A DNA stretch of 64,000 nucleotides from Paraburkholderia xenovorans LB400 (GTDB taxonomy: Bacteria > Pseudomonadota > Gammaproteobacteria > Burkholderiales > Burkholderiaceae), in NCBI RefSeq assembly GCF_000013645.1, contig NC_007952.1:124001-188000 (forward strand). Direction: 5' to 3'. The position numbers and the translations under genes are program-made. Shown piece by piece: positions 29,092-39,292 of this stretch (its first letter is position 1; each line of letters begins with the position of its first letter). Under the pieces are notes generated by a model that searched no databases, was not told the DNA's origin, and saw only the letters and a list, made by a program, of their open reading frames with translations.

Positions 29092-30075
29092 TTAGCCGAG
29101 CAGGTGTTGAACGCCGTCGCGCTCTTCCAGCAGTTCCTGCAGCGTGCCGTCCATCTTCTCGCGCGAGAACGCGTCGATTTCCAGACCTTCGACGCGCTTG
29201 TACTCGCCGTTTTCGCACGTAACCGGCACACCGTAGATGATGTCTTCCGGAATGCCGTACGAACCGTCCGACGGGATACCCATAGTGACCCACTTGCCGT
29301 TCGTGCCGAGCACCCAGTCGCGCACGTGGTCGATTGCCGCGTTAGCCGCCGACGCCGCCGACGACAGGCCACGCGCTTCGATGATCGCCGCGCCGCGCTT
29401 GCCGACGGTCGGGATGAACGTGTTGCGGTTCCATTCTTCGTCGTTGATCAGCTTGGTCAGGTCCTGGCCTTCTGCCGTTGCAACGCGGAAGTCCGGGTAC
29501 ATGGTCGGCGAGTGGTTGCCCCACACAGCCAGCTTCTCGATCGATGCGACCGGCTTGCCCGACTTGGCCGCCAGTTGCGACAGCGCGCGGTTGTGGTCCA
29601 GACGCAGCATGGCGGTGAAGTTTTTCTTGGGCAGATCCGGCGCCGACTTCATGGCGATGTACGCGTTCGTGTTGGCCGGGTTGCCGACCACCAGCACCTT
29701 CACGTCGCGGCTCGCGACTTCGTTCAGCGCTTTGCCCTGAACCGTGAAGATTTCGGCGTTGGCCGACAGCAGGTCCTTACGCTCCATGCCTTTCGAACGC
29801 GGACGGGCGCCGACCAGCAGGGCGACGTCTGCGTCCTTGAATGCAACCTTGGGGTCGTCGGTGATCACGACGCCCGACAGCAGCGGGAATGCGCAATCAT
29901 CCAGTTCCATCACGACGCCTTTGACGGCGCCTTGCGCTTGCGGCAGGTCGAGCAGTTGCAGGATAACCGGCTGATCCTTGCCGAGCAGGTCGCCATTGGC
30001 GATGCGGAACAGCAGGGAGTAAGCAATTTGACCTGCGGCGCCGGTGACGGCAACGCGCTTTGCGGGCTTAGCCAT
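29092..30075 (-). CDS. mdh: Malate dehydrogenase
   Basis: A 327-residue NAD-dependent malate dehydrogenase, oxidising malate to oxaloacetate in the TCA cycle. Motifs are the N-terminal nucleotide loop [37 protein letters not shown] (mobile loop Arg), [19 protein letters not shown] and the catalytic His in VWGNHSPTM. The length is normal. It is the first gene of the leftward block, with GGAGATTTCTC before its ATG, divergent from gntR and the sdh operon. Confidence 0.97.
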
Positions 30076-30579
30076 TGAGAAATCTCCAGGACGATGCGTT
30101 AGACGCTAGGGAAAACGCCATTCTATATGCGCGTTCAGCGAAGCGTTATGAAACACGGCGGAAATCACTGTTCGCGGACTGCCTCGTAATCTGCCGAGGC
30201 CGAGCGGCGCGTTGCGGCAAGACCGCCATGCCGGAAACCTGTACAACCGTGTGGGAGCGGGATGACACATGCGCACAGCGCCAGGTAGCCGCTGCACGAT
30301 GCGGGCTCCTGCAAACAGCGCGTTTCGGCAAGCGTCTGGCCAACGAATGGCGGCGAAATCGAAACCTGAACTGCGTGGGAACAGCATGGTGCAGAGTGGC
30401 TGCCGGTGCGTCGCGGCGCTGCATGGAACAGCCTCCGAAAAAACCCGCAAACCCTTGTTCGACAAGGAGTGTAGGAGTCGTCAAAGACAAAGTCAACATT
30501 ATCTTATGTCTTATATAAGACATAACTGTTACTGGGAAAACCCTAGACGTGGACTAGCCCTTTATGATGAAATGCGCGC
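30076..30579. promoter_or_regulatory. 504-bp divergent control region between mdh and gntR
   Basis: No credible gene in either direction. It must contain the leftward mdh promoter and the rightward gntR promoter. The only strong element I see is the 22-bp palindrome at 30504-30525. The middle part (30170-30450) is featureless GC-rich sequence. Confidence 0.55.
30504..30525. promoter_or_regulatory. 22-bp perfect palindrome, probable GntR operator
   Basis: The core ATGTCTTATATAAGACAT is extended by TT on the left and AA on the right, so all 22 positions are symmetric. It ends 54 bp before the gntR ATG. UTRA-type GntR regulators bind palindromes with GT...AC half-sites, as here (GTC...GAC). The simplest reading is autoregulation of gntR and possibly control of sdhC or mdh. 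Confidence 0.72.
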
Positions 30580-31383
30580 ATGAATTCGAACCCGGCGAAC
30601 ACCACGAATCCGAACGGCCAGGGCGCCGCGGGCGAAGGTGTACCCGCTGCCGCCGCTCCGGCCACGTCGCCCACTTTCAGCCCTTTGTATCAGCAGATCA
30701 AGGGGCTGATAACGCAGAGCCTCGAAAGCGGCGAGTGGAAACCCGGCGAGATCATTCCTAGTGAAGTCGAATTGGCCGCCAGATACAAGGTCAGTCAGGG
30801 AACGGTGCGCAAAGCGATCGACGAACTCGCCGCGGACAACCTGCTGGTGCGGCGTCAGGGCAAGGGCACGTTTGTTGCAACGCACAATGAAGATCGCGCC
30901 CAGTTTCGCTTCCTGAGATTGCTGGCCGACGACGGTGCGGAACACCCGCATGTCAGCCGCCTGCTCGAATGCCGGCGCTTGCGCGCTTCGGCGGACATCG
31001 CGCGGCAACTCGATCTGAAGCCGGCCGATCCGGTCGTATTGATCAAGCGCCTGCTGCAGTTCGACGGCGAAGTCACCGTACTGGACGAAATCTGGTTGCC
31101 GGGCGCCGTGTTTCGCGGCCTCACGCTCGAACGGCTGTCGGAATACAAAGGTCCGCTCTACGCGATGTTCGAGACGGAATTCGGCACGCGAATGATCCGC
31201 GCAACGGAGAAGATCCGCGCGGTGGCGGCCGAGCCCGCGGTGGCCGATCTGCTGCATGTGCCGTCGGGTTTTCCGCTGCTCTCGGTCGAGCGCGTGTCCT
31301 ATACATATGGAGACCGGCCGGTCGAGGTGCGTCGTGGTTGGTATGTCACAACCGGGTATTACTATCAGAACGATCTAAGCTGA
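30580..31383 (+). CDS. GntR-family (HutC/UTRA subfamily) regulator
   Basis: A 267-residue repressor. A disordered N-terminus (NPANTTNPNGQ..AAAAPAT) precedes the winged HTH at about residues 35-100 (PLYQQIKGLITQSLESGEWK, VSQGTVRKAIDELAAD, RRQGKGTFV). The UTRA ligand domain spans about 115-260 (TVLDEIWLPG, GYYYQNDLS). It sits between divergent mdh and sdhC, with a perfect palindrome upstream, so it is a good candidate for a TCA-cycle regulator. The ligand is unknown. Confidence 0.9.
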   Translation: MNSNPANTTNPNGQGAAGEGVPAAAAPATSPTFSPLYQQIKGLITQSLESGEWKPGEIIPSEVELAARYKVSQGTVRKAIDELAADNLLVRRQGKGTFVATHNEDRAQFRFLRLLADDGAEHPHVSRLLECRRLRASADIARQLDLKPADPVVLIKRLLQFDGEVTVLDEIWLPGAVFRGLTLERLSEYKGPLYAMFETEFGTRMIRATEKIRAVAAEPAVADLLHVPSGFPLLSVERVSYTYGDRPVEVRRGWYVTTGYYYQNDLS

Positions 31384-31540
31384 ATCGGGCTGAACGAGGG
31401 CGACGCGTCCCACACGCGCGCCTGTTTGAAAGCGCCTTTATCGCGCGTGGTGTAACGGACCTGTGGTGGTTTTCGCTGCAGCGCGATATAAAAAGGCGCT
31501 AAAATTGCGGATTAGTGTGACTACATAGTAGGGGTCTAGC

Positions 31541-31954
31541 ATGGCTGAAGCCGTAAAAAAACCGAGGCCGGAATTCCGGAACATCGGTATCGGGCAGATA
31601 TTGACGGCATACCGTCTCCCTCTAGCGGGGCGAGTATCCATCTTGCACCGCTTGAGCGGTGGTCTGCTTTTTGTTTTTCTTCCGTTCCTGCTGTACCTCT
31701 TCGATCAGAGTCTGACTTCTGAACTCAGTTTCGAAGTCTTCAAAGGTTTTCTCTCCAACATCATCGTCAAGCTCATCACGCTCGTTCTCGCGTGGGCCTT
31801 CCTGTTTCACTTCTGCGCCGGCATCCGCCACCTGGTGATGGACACGCACCGCGCGGTGACGAAAGAGGGTGGCAAGCAAACTTCCGTCGTCGTTCTGGTC
31901 GTTTCGTCGCTCCTGACGATTGCATTTGCGCTCAAACTCTTCGGAGCATTCTAA
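31541..31954 (+). CDS. sdhC: Succinate dehydrogenase cytochrome b556 subunit
   Basis: A 137-residue membrane anchor of complex II. Three membrane helices are visible. HRLSGGLLFVFLPF contributes the Ser/Arg quinone-side motif, and HFCAGIRHLVMDTHR contains the axial heme His. A good ribosome site (AGGGG) lies just upstream. It is the first gene of sdhCDABE and is 4 bp from sdhD. Confidence 0.95.
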   Translation: MAEAVKKPRPEFRNIGIGQILTAYRLPLAGRVSILHRLSGGLLFVFLPFLLYLFDQSLTSELSFEVFKGFLSNIIVKLITLVLAWAFLFHFCAGIRHLVMDTHRAVTKEGGKQTSVVVLVVSSLLTIAFALKLFGAF

Positions 31955-31958
31955 AAAA

Positions 31959-32327
31959 ATGGCAGCTAATAACCGAATCGGTCCGAAGCGTCTCGTCGTC
32001 GGCGCACATTACGGTCTGCGCGACTGGCTCGCCCAGCGCATTACTGCCTGCGTGATGGCGATCTACACGGTAATCCTGCTCGTCTGGTTCTTCGGCGCGC
32101 GCGATTTCTCGTATGAAGGCTGGTCGTCGATCTTCGCGACGCAATGGATGAAACTCGCCACGTTTGTCACGCTGCTCTCGCTGTTCTATCACGCGTGGGT
32201 TGGTATCCGCGACATCTGGATGGACTATGTGAAGCCCGTTGGCACGCGCCTGTTCCTTCAGGCGCTGACGATCGTCTGGCTGCTCGCATGTGCGGGCTAC
32301 GCTGCGCAGATTCTCTGGAGAGTGTAA
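31959..32327 (+). CDS. sdhD: Succinate dehydrogenase hydrophobic anchor subunit
   Basis: A 122-residue second membrane anchor. ATG 31959 gives [20 protein letters not shown] and is preferred over an in-frame ATG inside sdhC. Three helices are visible. [20 protein letters not shown] holds the conserved His, Asp and Tyr involved in heme and quinone binding. It ends 4 bases before sdhA. Confidence 0.95.
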   Translation: MAANNRIGPKRLVVGAHYGLRDWLAQRITACVMAIYTVILLVWFFGARDFSYEGWSSIFATQWMKLATFVTLLSLFYHAWVGIRDIWMDYVKPVGTRLFLQALTIVWLLACAGYAAQILWRV

Positions 32328-32331
32328 AAGA

Positions 32332-34107
32332 ATGGCTGCAATCAAGAATTCTCTGCCGCGTCGCAAGTTTGACGTGGTTATCGTCGGCGCAGGCGGCTCG
32401 GGGATGCGCGCTTCGCTGCAACTCGCGCGCGCCGGTCTGTCGGTCTGCGTGCTGTCCAAAGTGTTCCCGACGCGTTCGCACACGGTTGCTGCCCAGGGCG
32501 GCATCGGCGCTTCGCTCGGCAACATGAGCGAAGACAACTGGCACTATCACTTCTACGACACGATCAAGGGTTCCGACTGGCTCGGCGACCAGGACGCGAT
32601 CGAGTACATGTGCCGCGAAGCGCCGAACGCAGTCTACGAACTCGAACACTTCGGCATGCCGTTCGACCGTAATGCAGACGGCACGATTTACCAACGCCCG
32701 TTCGGCGGCCATACCGCGAACTACGGCGAAAAGCCGGTGCAACGCGCTTGCGCGGCCGCCGACCGTACCGGTCACGCGCTGCTGCACACGCTGTACCAGC
32801 AGAACGTGGCGGCCAAGACGCAGTTCTTCGTCGAATGGATGGCGCTCGACCTGATCCGCGACGCCGAAGGCGACGTGCTCGGCGTGACCGCGCTGGAAAT
32901 GGAAACCGGCGACGTCTACATTCTCGAAGGCAAGACCACGCTGTTCGCCACGGGCGGCGCGGGCCGCATTTTCGCGGCTTCCACGAATGCATTCATCAAC
33001 ACGGGTGACGGCCTGGGCATGGCCGCGCGTTCGGGCATCGCACTGCAAGACATGGAATTCTGGCAATTCCACCCCACCGGCGTGGCCGGCGCGGGCGTGC
33101 TGATTACCGAAGGCGTGCGCGGCGAAGGCGGCATTCTGCGCAACTCGAACGGCGAGCGTTTCATGGAACGCTACGCGCCTACTTTGAAGGATCTGGCGCC
33201 GCGCGACTTCGTGTCGCGTTCAATGGACCAGGAAATCAAGGAAGGCCGCGGCGTGGGTCCGAACAAGGATCACGTGCTGCTCGACCTGTCGCACATCGGC
33301 GCCGAGACGATCATGAAGCGTCTGCCGTCTATCCGCGAAATCGCGCTGAAGTTCGCGAACGTCGATTGCATTAAAGAGCCGATCCCGGTCGTGCCGACCA
33401 TCCACTATCAGATGGGCGGTATTCCGACGAACATTCACGGCCAGGTGGTGGGCACGTCGAAGGGCGCGGAAGATCCGGTCAACGGTTTCTACGCAGTGGG
33501 CGAATGCTCGTGCGTGTCGGTGCATGGTGCGAACCGTCTCGGCACGAACTCGCTGCTCGACCTGGTGGTGTTCGGCCGCGCGGCCGGCAACCACATCGTC
33601 AAGCACGTGAAGGAAATCAAGGAGCACAAGCCACTGCCGGCCGACGCCGCTGATTTCGCACTGTCGCGTCTGGCTAAGCTCGATAGCTCGTCCTCGGGCG
33701 AGTACGCGCAATCGGTCGCGAACGACATTCGCGGCACGATGCAGAAGCACGCCGGTGTGTTCCGTACCTCGGCGTTGCTGGCTGAAGGCGTCGAGCGCAT
33801 CCGCGAAGTGGCCGACCGCGTCGACAACATCCATCTGAAGGACAAGTCGAAGGTGTTCAACACGGCGCGTATCGAAGCGCTGGAAGTGGCGAACCTGATC
33901 GAAGTGGCACGCGCCACGATGGTTTCCGCCGAAGCGCGCAAGGAAAGCCGTGGCGCGCACGCGCAGGACGACTTCGAACATCGCGACGACGAAAACTGGC
34001 TGCGCCATACGCTGTGGTTCAGCAAAGGCGATCGCCTCGACTACAAGCCGGTTCACATGCAACCGCTGACGGTCGAATCGGTTCCGCCGAAAGCGCGGAC
34101 CTTCTAA
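32332..34107 (+). CDS. sdhA: Succinate dehydrogenase flavoprotein subunit
   Basis: A 591-residue flavoprotein that oxidises succinate to fumarate. The FAD-binding Rossmann motif [13 protein letters not shown] is followed by SHTVAAQGG, which contains the His that carries covalent [23 protein letters not shown] and [12 protein letters not shown] line the active site. The start at 32332, 4 bases after sdhD, is chosen over an in-frame ATG within sdhD. Confidence 0.97.
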   Translation: MAAIKNSLPRRKFDVVIVGAGGSGMRASLQLARAGLSVCVLSKVFPTRSHTVAAQGGIGASLGNMSEDNWHYHFYDTIKGSDWLGDQDAIEYMCREAPNAVYELEHFGMPFDRNADGTIYQRPFGGHTANYGEKPVQRACAAADRTGHALLHTLYQQNVAAKTQFFVEWMALDLIRDAEGDVLGVTALEMETGDVYILEGKTTLFATGGAGRIFAASTNAFINTGDGLGMAARSGIALQDMEFWQFHPTGVAGAGVLITEGVRGEGGILRNSNGERFMERYAPTLKDLAPRDFVSRSMDQEIKEGRGVGPNKDHVLLDLSHIGAETIMKRLPSIREIALKFANVDCIKEPIPVVPTIHYQMGGIPTNIHGQVVGTSKGAEDPVNGFYAVGECSCVSVHGANRLGTNSLLDLVVFGRAAGNHIVKHVKEIKEHKPLPADAADFALSRLAKLDSSSSGEYAQSVANDIRGTMQKHAGVFRTSALLAEGVERIREVADRVDNIHLKDKSKVFNTARIEALEVANLIEVARATMVSAEARKESRGAHAQDDFEHRDDENWLRHTLWFSKGDRLDYKPVHMQPLTVESVPPKARTF

Positions 34108-34131
34108 GGCACAAGTCAAAGGAATTCAGAA

Positions 34132-34836
34132 ATGGCAAAGCGTACATTTGAAATTTATCGCTACGACCCGGACAAGGACGCAGCGCCGCGCATGCAAACG
34201 TACGAGATCGAGATCGACTCGCACGAACGCATGCTGCTCGACGCACTGCTCAAGCTGAAGGCAATGGACGAGACGTTGTCGTTCCGCCGCTCGTGCCGTG
34301 AAGGCGTGTGCGGTTCGGACGCAATGAACATCAACGGCAAGAACGGTCTGGCGTGCCTGACGAACCTGAACGACCTGCCGCAAAAGATCGTGCTGCGTCC
34401 GCTGCCGGGCCTGCCTGTGGTGCGCGACCTGATCTGCGACTTCACGCAGTTCTTCAACCAGTACCATTCGATCAAGCCGTATCTGATCAACGACACGCCG
34501 CCGCCGGAAAAGGAACGTCTGCAGTCGCCGGAAGAACGCGACGAGCTCGACGGCCTGTACGAATGTATCCTGTGCGCTAGCTGCTCGACGTCGTGCCCGA
34601 GCTTCTGGTGGAATCCGGACAAGTTCGTCGGCCCGGCCGGCCTGCTGCAAGCCTACCGTTTCATCGCGGATAGCCGCGACGAGGCGACGGGCGAGCGTCT
34701 CGACAACCTGGAAGATCCGTACCGTCTGTTCCGTTGCCATACCATCATGAATTGCGTCGACGTTTGTCCGAAGGGCCTGAACCCGACCAAGGCGATTGGC
34801 AAGATCAAGGAATTGATGGTTCGCCGCGCTGTTTGA
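34132..34836 (+). CDS. sdhB: Succinate dehydrogenase iron-sulfur subunit
   Basis: A 234-residue subunit with three Fe-S clusters. The [2Fe-2S] site is [19 protein letters not shown] plus a later Cys (LACL). The [4Fe-4S] and [3Fe-4S] sites are in [16 protein letters not shown] and [17 protein letters not shown]. It carries electrons from FAD to quinone. AAAGGAA precedes the ATG, and it ends one base before sdhE. Confidence 0.97.
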   Translation: MAKRTFEIYRYDPDKDAAPRMQTYEIEIDSHERMLLDALLKLKAMDETLSFRRSCREGVCGSDAMNINGKNGLACLTNLNDLPQKIVLRPLPGLPVVRDLICDFTQFFNQYHSIKPYLINDTPPPEKERLQSPEERDELDGLYECILCASCSTSCPSFWWNPDKFVGPAGLLQAYRFIADSRDEATGERLDNLEDPYRLFRCHTIMNCVDVCPKGLNPTKAIGKIKELMVRRAV

Positions 34837-34837
34837 G

Positions 34838-35110
34838 ATGGACGACACATCGCATCAGTCCGACCCTCTCCGCCGTGCGCGCCTTCGCTGGCGCGCACGG
34901 CGGGGCCTGCTGGAAAACGATCTGATCTTTGAGCGTTTTTTCGGCCGATATGAGCATGACCTCAGCGATGCCGACGTGGGCGCCCTCACACGCCTGCTCG
35001 AGCTGAGCGATAACGACCTGATGGACTTGCTGCTCGCGCGCAAGGAACCGGAAGGCGACCTTGCCGACCCGGATGTGGTCCGGGTGCTGGAGTTGCTGCG
35101 GAATGCCTGA
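34838..35110 (+). CDS. sdhE: FAD assembly factor SdhE
   Basis: A 90-residue SdhE/YgfY-family protein that promotes covalent flavinylation of SdhA. The defining RGxxE motif is present in RARRGLLENDLIFERFF. The remainder is helical with LSDNDLMDLLLARKEP. It starts one base after the sdhB stop, completing the sdhCDAB-sdhE operon. Confidence 0.93.
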   Translation: MDDTSHQSDPLRRARLRWRARRGLLENDLIFERFFGRYEHDLSDADVGALTRLLELSDNDLMDLLLARKEPEGDLADPDVVRVLELLRNA

Positions 35111-35192
35111 GCGGCGTGTACGCCCGCTTGTCCGTTGTTCCAGGCGTGCAATTATCGAAACCCTGTTTCCATACTTCGATTGAGGATCTGCT

Positions 35193-36494
35193 ATGACCCC
35201 GTCAGATGTTAAAGCCACGCTATCGTTCAGCGACAATTCGCCGAGCGTTGAAATGCCGATCTACAAGGGCACTCTCGGCCCGGACGTGATCGACATCCGC
35301 AAACTGTACGGCCAGACCGGCAAGTTCACGTACGACCCGGGCTTCATGTCGACGGCGGCGTGCAATTCGGCGATCACCTACATCGACGGCGATAAGGGCG
35401 AGTTGCTGTACCGCGGCTACCCGATCGACAACCTCGCGGAAAACGCCGACTTCCTCGAAACCTGCTATCTGCTGCTGAAGGGCGAACTGCCGAACGCACA
35501 GCAGAACGCCGAATTCGTGAAGACGGTCACGAACCACACAATGGTGCATGAGCAAATGCACTTCTTCTTCCGTGGTTTCCGTCGCGACGCGCACCCGATG
35601 GCGATTCTGGTTGCCGCAGTCGGCGCATTGTCGGCCTTCTATCACGACTCGCTCGACATCAACAATCCGCGTCACCGTGAAGTGTCGGCTATTCGCATGA
35701 TCGCGAAGCTGCCGACGCTGGTGGCAATGGCGTACAAGTACAGCATCGGCCAGCCGTTTGCGTACCCGAAGAACGACCTGTCGTACAGCGCGAACTTCAT
35801 GCACATGATGTTCTCGAACCCGTGCGAAGAGTACAAGGTCAACGACGTGCTGGTGCGCGCGCTCGACCGTATCCTGATCCTGCACGCCGACCACGAACAG
35901 AATGCGTCGACCTCGACCGTGCGTCTCGCCGGTTCGTCGGGTGCGAATCCGTTCGCGTGTATCGCGGCCGGTATCGCGTGTCTATGGGGCCCGGCGCACG
36001 GCGGTGCGAACGAAGCCGCACTGAACATGCTGGAAGAAATCGGCTCGGTGGACAACATTCCCGAGTTCATCAAGCAGGTGAAGGACAAGAACTCGGGCGT
36101 GAAGCTGATGGGCTTCGGTCACCGCGTCTACAAGAACTACGATCCGCGTGCCAAGCTGATGCGCGAAACCTGCCACGAAGTGCTGGAAGAACTGGGCCTG
36201 CACGACGACCCGCTGTTCAAGCTGGCAATGGCGCTGGAAAAGATCGCACTGGAAGACGAATACTTCGTGTCGCGCAAGCTGTACCCGAACGTCGACTTCT
36301 ACTCGGGCATCGTGCAGCGCGCGCTGGGCATCCCGACCTCCATGTTCACGTGTATCTTCGCGATGGCGCGTACGGTCGGCTGGATCGCACAGTGGAACGA
36401 AATGATCGCGGATCCGGAACAGAAGATTGGCCGTCCGCGTCAGCTGTTCATTGGCGACACGCAACGTGAAGCCAAGCCGATCGCGCAACGTTAA
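35193..36494 (+). CDS. gltA: Citrate synthase
   Basis: A 433-residue citrate synthase of the larger hexameric type, with an N-terminal beta domain ([20 protein letters not shown]) absent from PrpC. Catalytic residues lie in [35 protein letters not shown] and [15 protein letters not shown]. It condenses acetyl-CoA and oxaloacetate. A GAGGA ribosome site precedes ATG 35193. It is 82 bp downstream of sdhE and probably co-transcribed with the sdh operon. Confidence 0.97.
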   Translation: MTPSDVKATLSFSDNSPSVEMPIYKGTLGPDVIDIRKLYGQTGKFTYDPGFMSTAACNSAITYIDGDKGELLYRGYPIDNLAENADFLETCYLLLKGELPNAQQNAEFVKTVTNHTMVHEQMHFFFRGFRRDAHPMAILVAAVGALSAFYHDSLDINNPRHREVSAIRMIAKLPTLVAMAYKYSIGQPFAYPKNDLSYSANFMHMMFSNPCEEYKVNDVLVRALDRILILHADHEQNASTSTVRLAGSSGANPFACIAAGIACLWGPAHGGANEAALNMLEEIGSVDNIPEFIKQVKDKNSGVKLMGFGHRVYKNYDPRAKLMRETCHEVLEELGLHDDPLFKLAMALEKIALEDEYFVSRKLYPNVDFYSGIVQRALGIPTSMFTCIFAMARTVGWIAQWNEMIADPEQKIGRPRQLFIGDTQREAKPIAQR

Positions 36495-36562
36495 TCGGTT
36501 TGAATCCGCAGAGCTCGTAGCGGCTGTTTTGCTGCGGGCCGACACGGAATCTGGTTGATAAG

Positions 36563-36602
36563 AAATGCCCCGACGGGTTCTCCCCGGCCGGGGCATTTTG
36601 TT
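36563..36602 (+). terminator. gltA terminator
   Basis: AAATGCCCCG and CGGGGCATTT form the outer stem, with a GC-rich interior and a TTTTGTTTTC tail, 69 bases after the gltA stop. It closes the sdh-gltA transcription unit. Confidence 0.85.
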
Positions 36603-36824
36603 TTCAGGTTCCGTCTCGCGTGTTCGAGCATGCAATTGCGCGGCGGTGCAGCAAGCCGCAACCGCGCGCAGGCTTGGCGGGTAACGTCGATACAGGTATC
36701 GGCACTACCACCCAACTCACTGTTTTTTATCAGTTTTCTTCCCGATTGAGCGGCCCAAAGCGGAACTCTGCGTGGCATAATCGACCGACACGGTCAGCCC
36801 GCAGTCATTACTACCCCGCATACT
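36603..36824. promoter_or_regulatory. leuC upstream region
   Basis: About 220 bases with no gene. A CATAAT box near 36776 could be a -10 element, but I see no well-spaced -35. No leucine-rich leader peptide or conserved riboswitch was recognised. Confidence 0.35.
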
Positions 36825-38234
36825 ATGGCACAGACTCTCTACGACAAATTGTGGAACACACACGTGGTCCACACGGAAGAAGACGGCACGACGATTCTCT
36901 ACATCGACCGTCACCTGCTGCACGAAGTGACCAGCCCTCAGGCGTTCGAAGGCCTGAAGCTGGCTGAGCGGCCGGTGTGGCGCATCAGCGCGAACCTCGC
37001 GGTGTCGGACCATAACGTGCCGACCACGGACCGCAGCCACGGCATTGCCGATCCCATCTCCCGGCTGCAAGTCGACACGCTCGATTCCAACTGCGACGCC
37101 TACGGCATCACCCAGTTCAAGATGAACGATCTGCGGCAGGGCATCGTGCACATCATCGGGCCGGAGCAGGGCGCGACGCTGCCGGGCATGACGATCGTCT
37201 GCGGCGACTCGCACACGTCCACGCACGGCGCGTTCGGCGCGCTGGCGCACGGCATCGGCACGTCGGAAGTCGAGCACGTGCTGGCCACGCAAACGCTCCT
37301 GCAGAAGAAGAGCAAGAACATGCTGGTGAAGGTGGAAGGCGCGCTGCCGCGCGGCTGCACCGCGAAAGACATCGTGCTCGCCATCATCGGCAAGATCGGC
37401 ACGGCGGGCGGCACGGGCTATGCAATCGAATTCGGCGGCTCGACCATCCGCGCGCTTTCCATGGAAGGCCGCATGACGGTCTGCAACATGGCGATCGAGG
37501 CGGGCGCGCGCGCCGGCATGGTCGCGGTCGACGACACCACCATCGAATACCTGAAGGGCCGCCCGTTCTCGCCGGAAGGTGTGGAGTGGAACCACGCGGT
37601 CGAGTACTGGAAACAGTTCAAATCGGACGACGGTGCGCAATTCGACCGCGTGGTCGAGCTGAACGCCGCCGAGATCGTGCCGCAAGTCACGTGGGGCACG
37701 TCGCCGGAAATGGTCACGGCCGTAGACGGCCGCGTGCCGGATCCGGATCGCGAGAAGGACCCGGTCAAGCGCGACGCCTTGGAGCGCGCGCTGAAATACA
37801 TGGCGCTCGAACCGAATGCGCCGATCGAATCGATCAAGCCGGATAAAATCTTCATCGGGTCGTGCACGAACGCGCGTATTGAAGACATTCGCGCCGCGGC
37901 TTACGTCGTGAAGAAACTGGGCCGCCGCGTGGCGCCGAACATTCGTCTGGCGATGGTCGTGCCGGGTTCGGGGCTCGTGAAGGCGCAGGCGGAACGTGAA
38001 GGCCTCGACAAGGTCTTTACCGACGCCGGGTTCGAATGGCGTGAACCAGGTTGCTCGATGTGTCTTGCCATGAACGCCGACCGGCTGGAGCCGGGCGAGC
38101 GTTGCGCATCCACGTCGAATCGTAATTTCGAAGGTCGTCAGGGCGCCGGTGGCCGTACCCACCTCGTGAGCCCCGCGATGGCTGCGGCTGCGGCTATCGA
38201 AGGGCATTTCGTCGATATTCGCAAGCTTGGATAA
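36825..38234 (+). CDS. leuC: 3-isopropylmalate dehydratase large subunit
   Basis: A 469-residue aconitase-family subunit of isopropylmalate isomerase in leucine synthesis. [4Fe-4S] cysteines are in [17 protein letters not shown] and [29 protein letters not shown] is present and the length is normal. The start [16 protein letters not shown] is standard. It is separated from leuD by a small lipoprotein gene. Confidence 0.97.
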   Translation: MAQTLYDKLWNTHVVHTEEDGTTILYIDRHLLHEVTSPQAFEGLKLAERPVWRISANLAVSDHNVPTTDRSHGIADPISRLQVDTLDSNCDAYGITQFKMNDLRQGIVHIIGPEQGATLPGMTIVCGDSHTSTHGAFGALAHGIGTSEVEHVLATQTLLQKKSKNMLVKVEGALPRGCTAKDIVLAIIGKIGTAGGTGYAIEFGGSTIRALSMEGRMTVCNMAIEAGARAGMVAVDDTTIEYLKGRPFSPEGVEWNHAVEYWKQFKSDDGAQFDRVVELNAAEIVPQVTWGTSPEMVTAVDGRVPDPDREKDPVKRDALERALKYMALEPNAPIESIKPDKIFIGSCTNARIEDIRAAAYVVKKLGRRVAPNIRLAMVVPGSGLVKAQAEREGLDKVFTDAGFEWREPGCSMCLAMNADRLEPGERCASTSNRNFEGRQGAGGRTHLVSPAMAAAAAIEGHFVDIRKLG

Positions 38235-38240
38235 ACACGC

Positions 38241-38399
38241 ATGATGAAGAACATGAATCGCACCACTCTATTGCGCCGCTTCGCGCTCGGTTCCCTGGCT
38301 GGGCTATTGCTCGGTCTGGCCGGTTGCAACACGGTGCACGGATTCGGCGAGGACATGTCGCACCTCGGCAATTCGATCAGCAATCACGCTGATAAATAA
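38241..38399 (+). CDS. Entericidin-family small lipoprotein
   Basis: A 52-residue prolipoprotein starting 6 bases after the leuC stop: MMKNMNRTTLLRRFALGS, a hydrophobic core, then LLGLAGCNTVHGFGEDMS. A lipobox (LAGC) is followed by the short C-N-T-V-x-G-x-G-x-D tail typical of EcnA/EcnB-type entericidins (GEDMSHLGNSISNHADK). Mature proteins are about 25 residues, anchored in the membrane. It is inside the leu operon between leuC and leuD, so it is probably co-transcribed. The toxin or antidote role known for enteric homologues cannot be assumed here. Confidence 0.85.
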   Translation: MMKNMNRTTLLRRFALGSLAGLLLGLAGCNTVHGFGEDMSHLGNSISNHADK

Positions 38400-38487
38400 G
38401 CGGTTTTTGATTTTTGCCGGCCATGCGCAAAGCGGCTTTTTTTAGTCGCTGCGCGCATCGCCCGGTCTCGAAACAGGCGCAAGCGTC

Positions 38488-39141
38488 ATGGAAAAATTCA
38501 TCGTACACACCGGCGTCGTGGCGCCGCTCGATCGCGAAAACGTCGACACGGACGCGATCATTCCGAAGCAATTCCTGAAGTCGATCAAGCGCACGGGTTT
38601 CGGTCCGAACGCGTTCGACGAATGGCGCTACCTCGACCACGGCGAGCCGGGTCAGGACAATTCGCAGCGCCCGCTGAATCCGGACTTCGTGCTGAACCAG
38701 CCGCGTTATCAAGGTGCTTCGGTGCTGTTGGCGCGCAAGAACTTCGGCTGCGGCAGTTCGCGTGAGCACGCGCCGTGGGCGTTGGAGCAATATGGCTTTC
38801 GCGCGCTGATCGCGCCGAGCTTCGCCGACATTTTCTACAACAACTGCTTCAAGAACGGCGTGTTGCCGATCGTGCTGACCGAACAGCAAGTCGATCACCT
38901 GTTCAACGAAACGTATGCGTTCAACGGCTTCAAGCTGACGGTCGATCTCGAAGCGCAAGTCGTGCGCACGGCGGACGGCGGCACCGAATATCCGTTCGAA
39001 GTCGCGGCGTTCCGCAAGTACTGCCTGCTGAACGGCTTCGACGACATCGGTCTCACGCTGCGTCACGCGGACAAGATCCGCCAGTTCGAAGCGGAGCGGA
39101 TCGCGAAGCAGCCGTGGCTGGCTCACCGCATCGTCGGTTAA
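38488..39141 (+). CDS. leuD: 3-isopropylmalate dehydratase small subunit
   Basis: A 217-residue swivel-domain partner of LeuC. Motifs are [20 protein letters not shown] and [23 protein letters not shown]. The length is normal. It follows the entericidin gene by 88 bases, with a weak hairpin and T-run (38413-38441) in between. Confidence 0.97.
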   Translation: MEKFIVHTGVVAPLDRENVDTDAIIPKQFLKSIKRTGFGPNAFDEWRYLDHGEPGQDNSQRPLNPDFVLNQPRYQGASVLLARKNFGCGSSREHAPWALEQYGFRALIAPSFADIFYNNCFKNGVLPIVLTEQQVDHLFNETYAFNGFKLTVDLEAQVVRTADGGTEYPFEVAAFRKYCLLNGFDDIGLTLRHADKIRQFEAERIAKQPWLAHRIVG

Positions 39142-39182
39142 ATGCGTGAGGGCCTATCCGGCCCGCTCGCTGATTCAAGCTC

Positions 39183-39216
39183 GCAAGAAAACGCCGGGCC
39201 GACCAAGTTTTCTTGC
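39183..39216 (+). other. Perfect 10-bp hairpin beside the dispersed repeat
   Basis: GCAAGAAAAC and GTTTTCTTGC with a 14-base GC-rich loop, directly before the REP-like repeat between leuD and leuB. A related but less symmetric sequence (GAGAAAGCGG...GGTTTTC) precedes the other repeat copy, so it is probably part of the same element. Confidence 0.6.
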
Positions 39217-39257
39217 TCCCCCTCGGGGGGCCTGACGCGAAGCGACAGGTCTGGGGC
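39217..39257 (+). repeat. Dispersed GC-rich intergenic repeat, copy 2
   Basis: CTCCCCCTCGGGGGG, then CCTGACGCGAAGCGACAGGT and CTGGGG. It matches the inverse of 28998-29037 at all but a few positions and lies between leuD and leuB. Confidence 0.85.
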
Positions 39258-39292
39258 ACTCTCACTCTCGAAGAAAACCTCAAGGAATTCGC

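Noticed and set aside
30075-30518. 147-codon plus-strand frame between mdh and gntR
   Set aside because: Starts inside the mdh start region, has no recognisable domain or ribosome site, and crosses the palindrome and probable promoter region.
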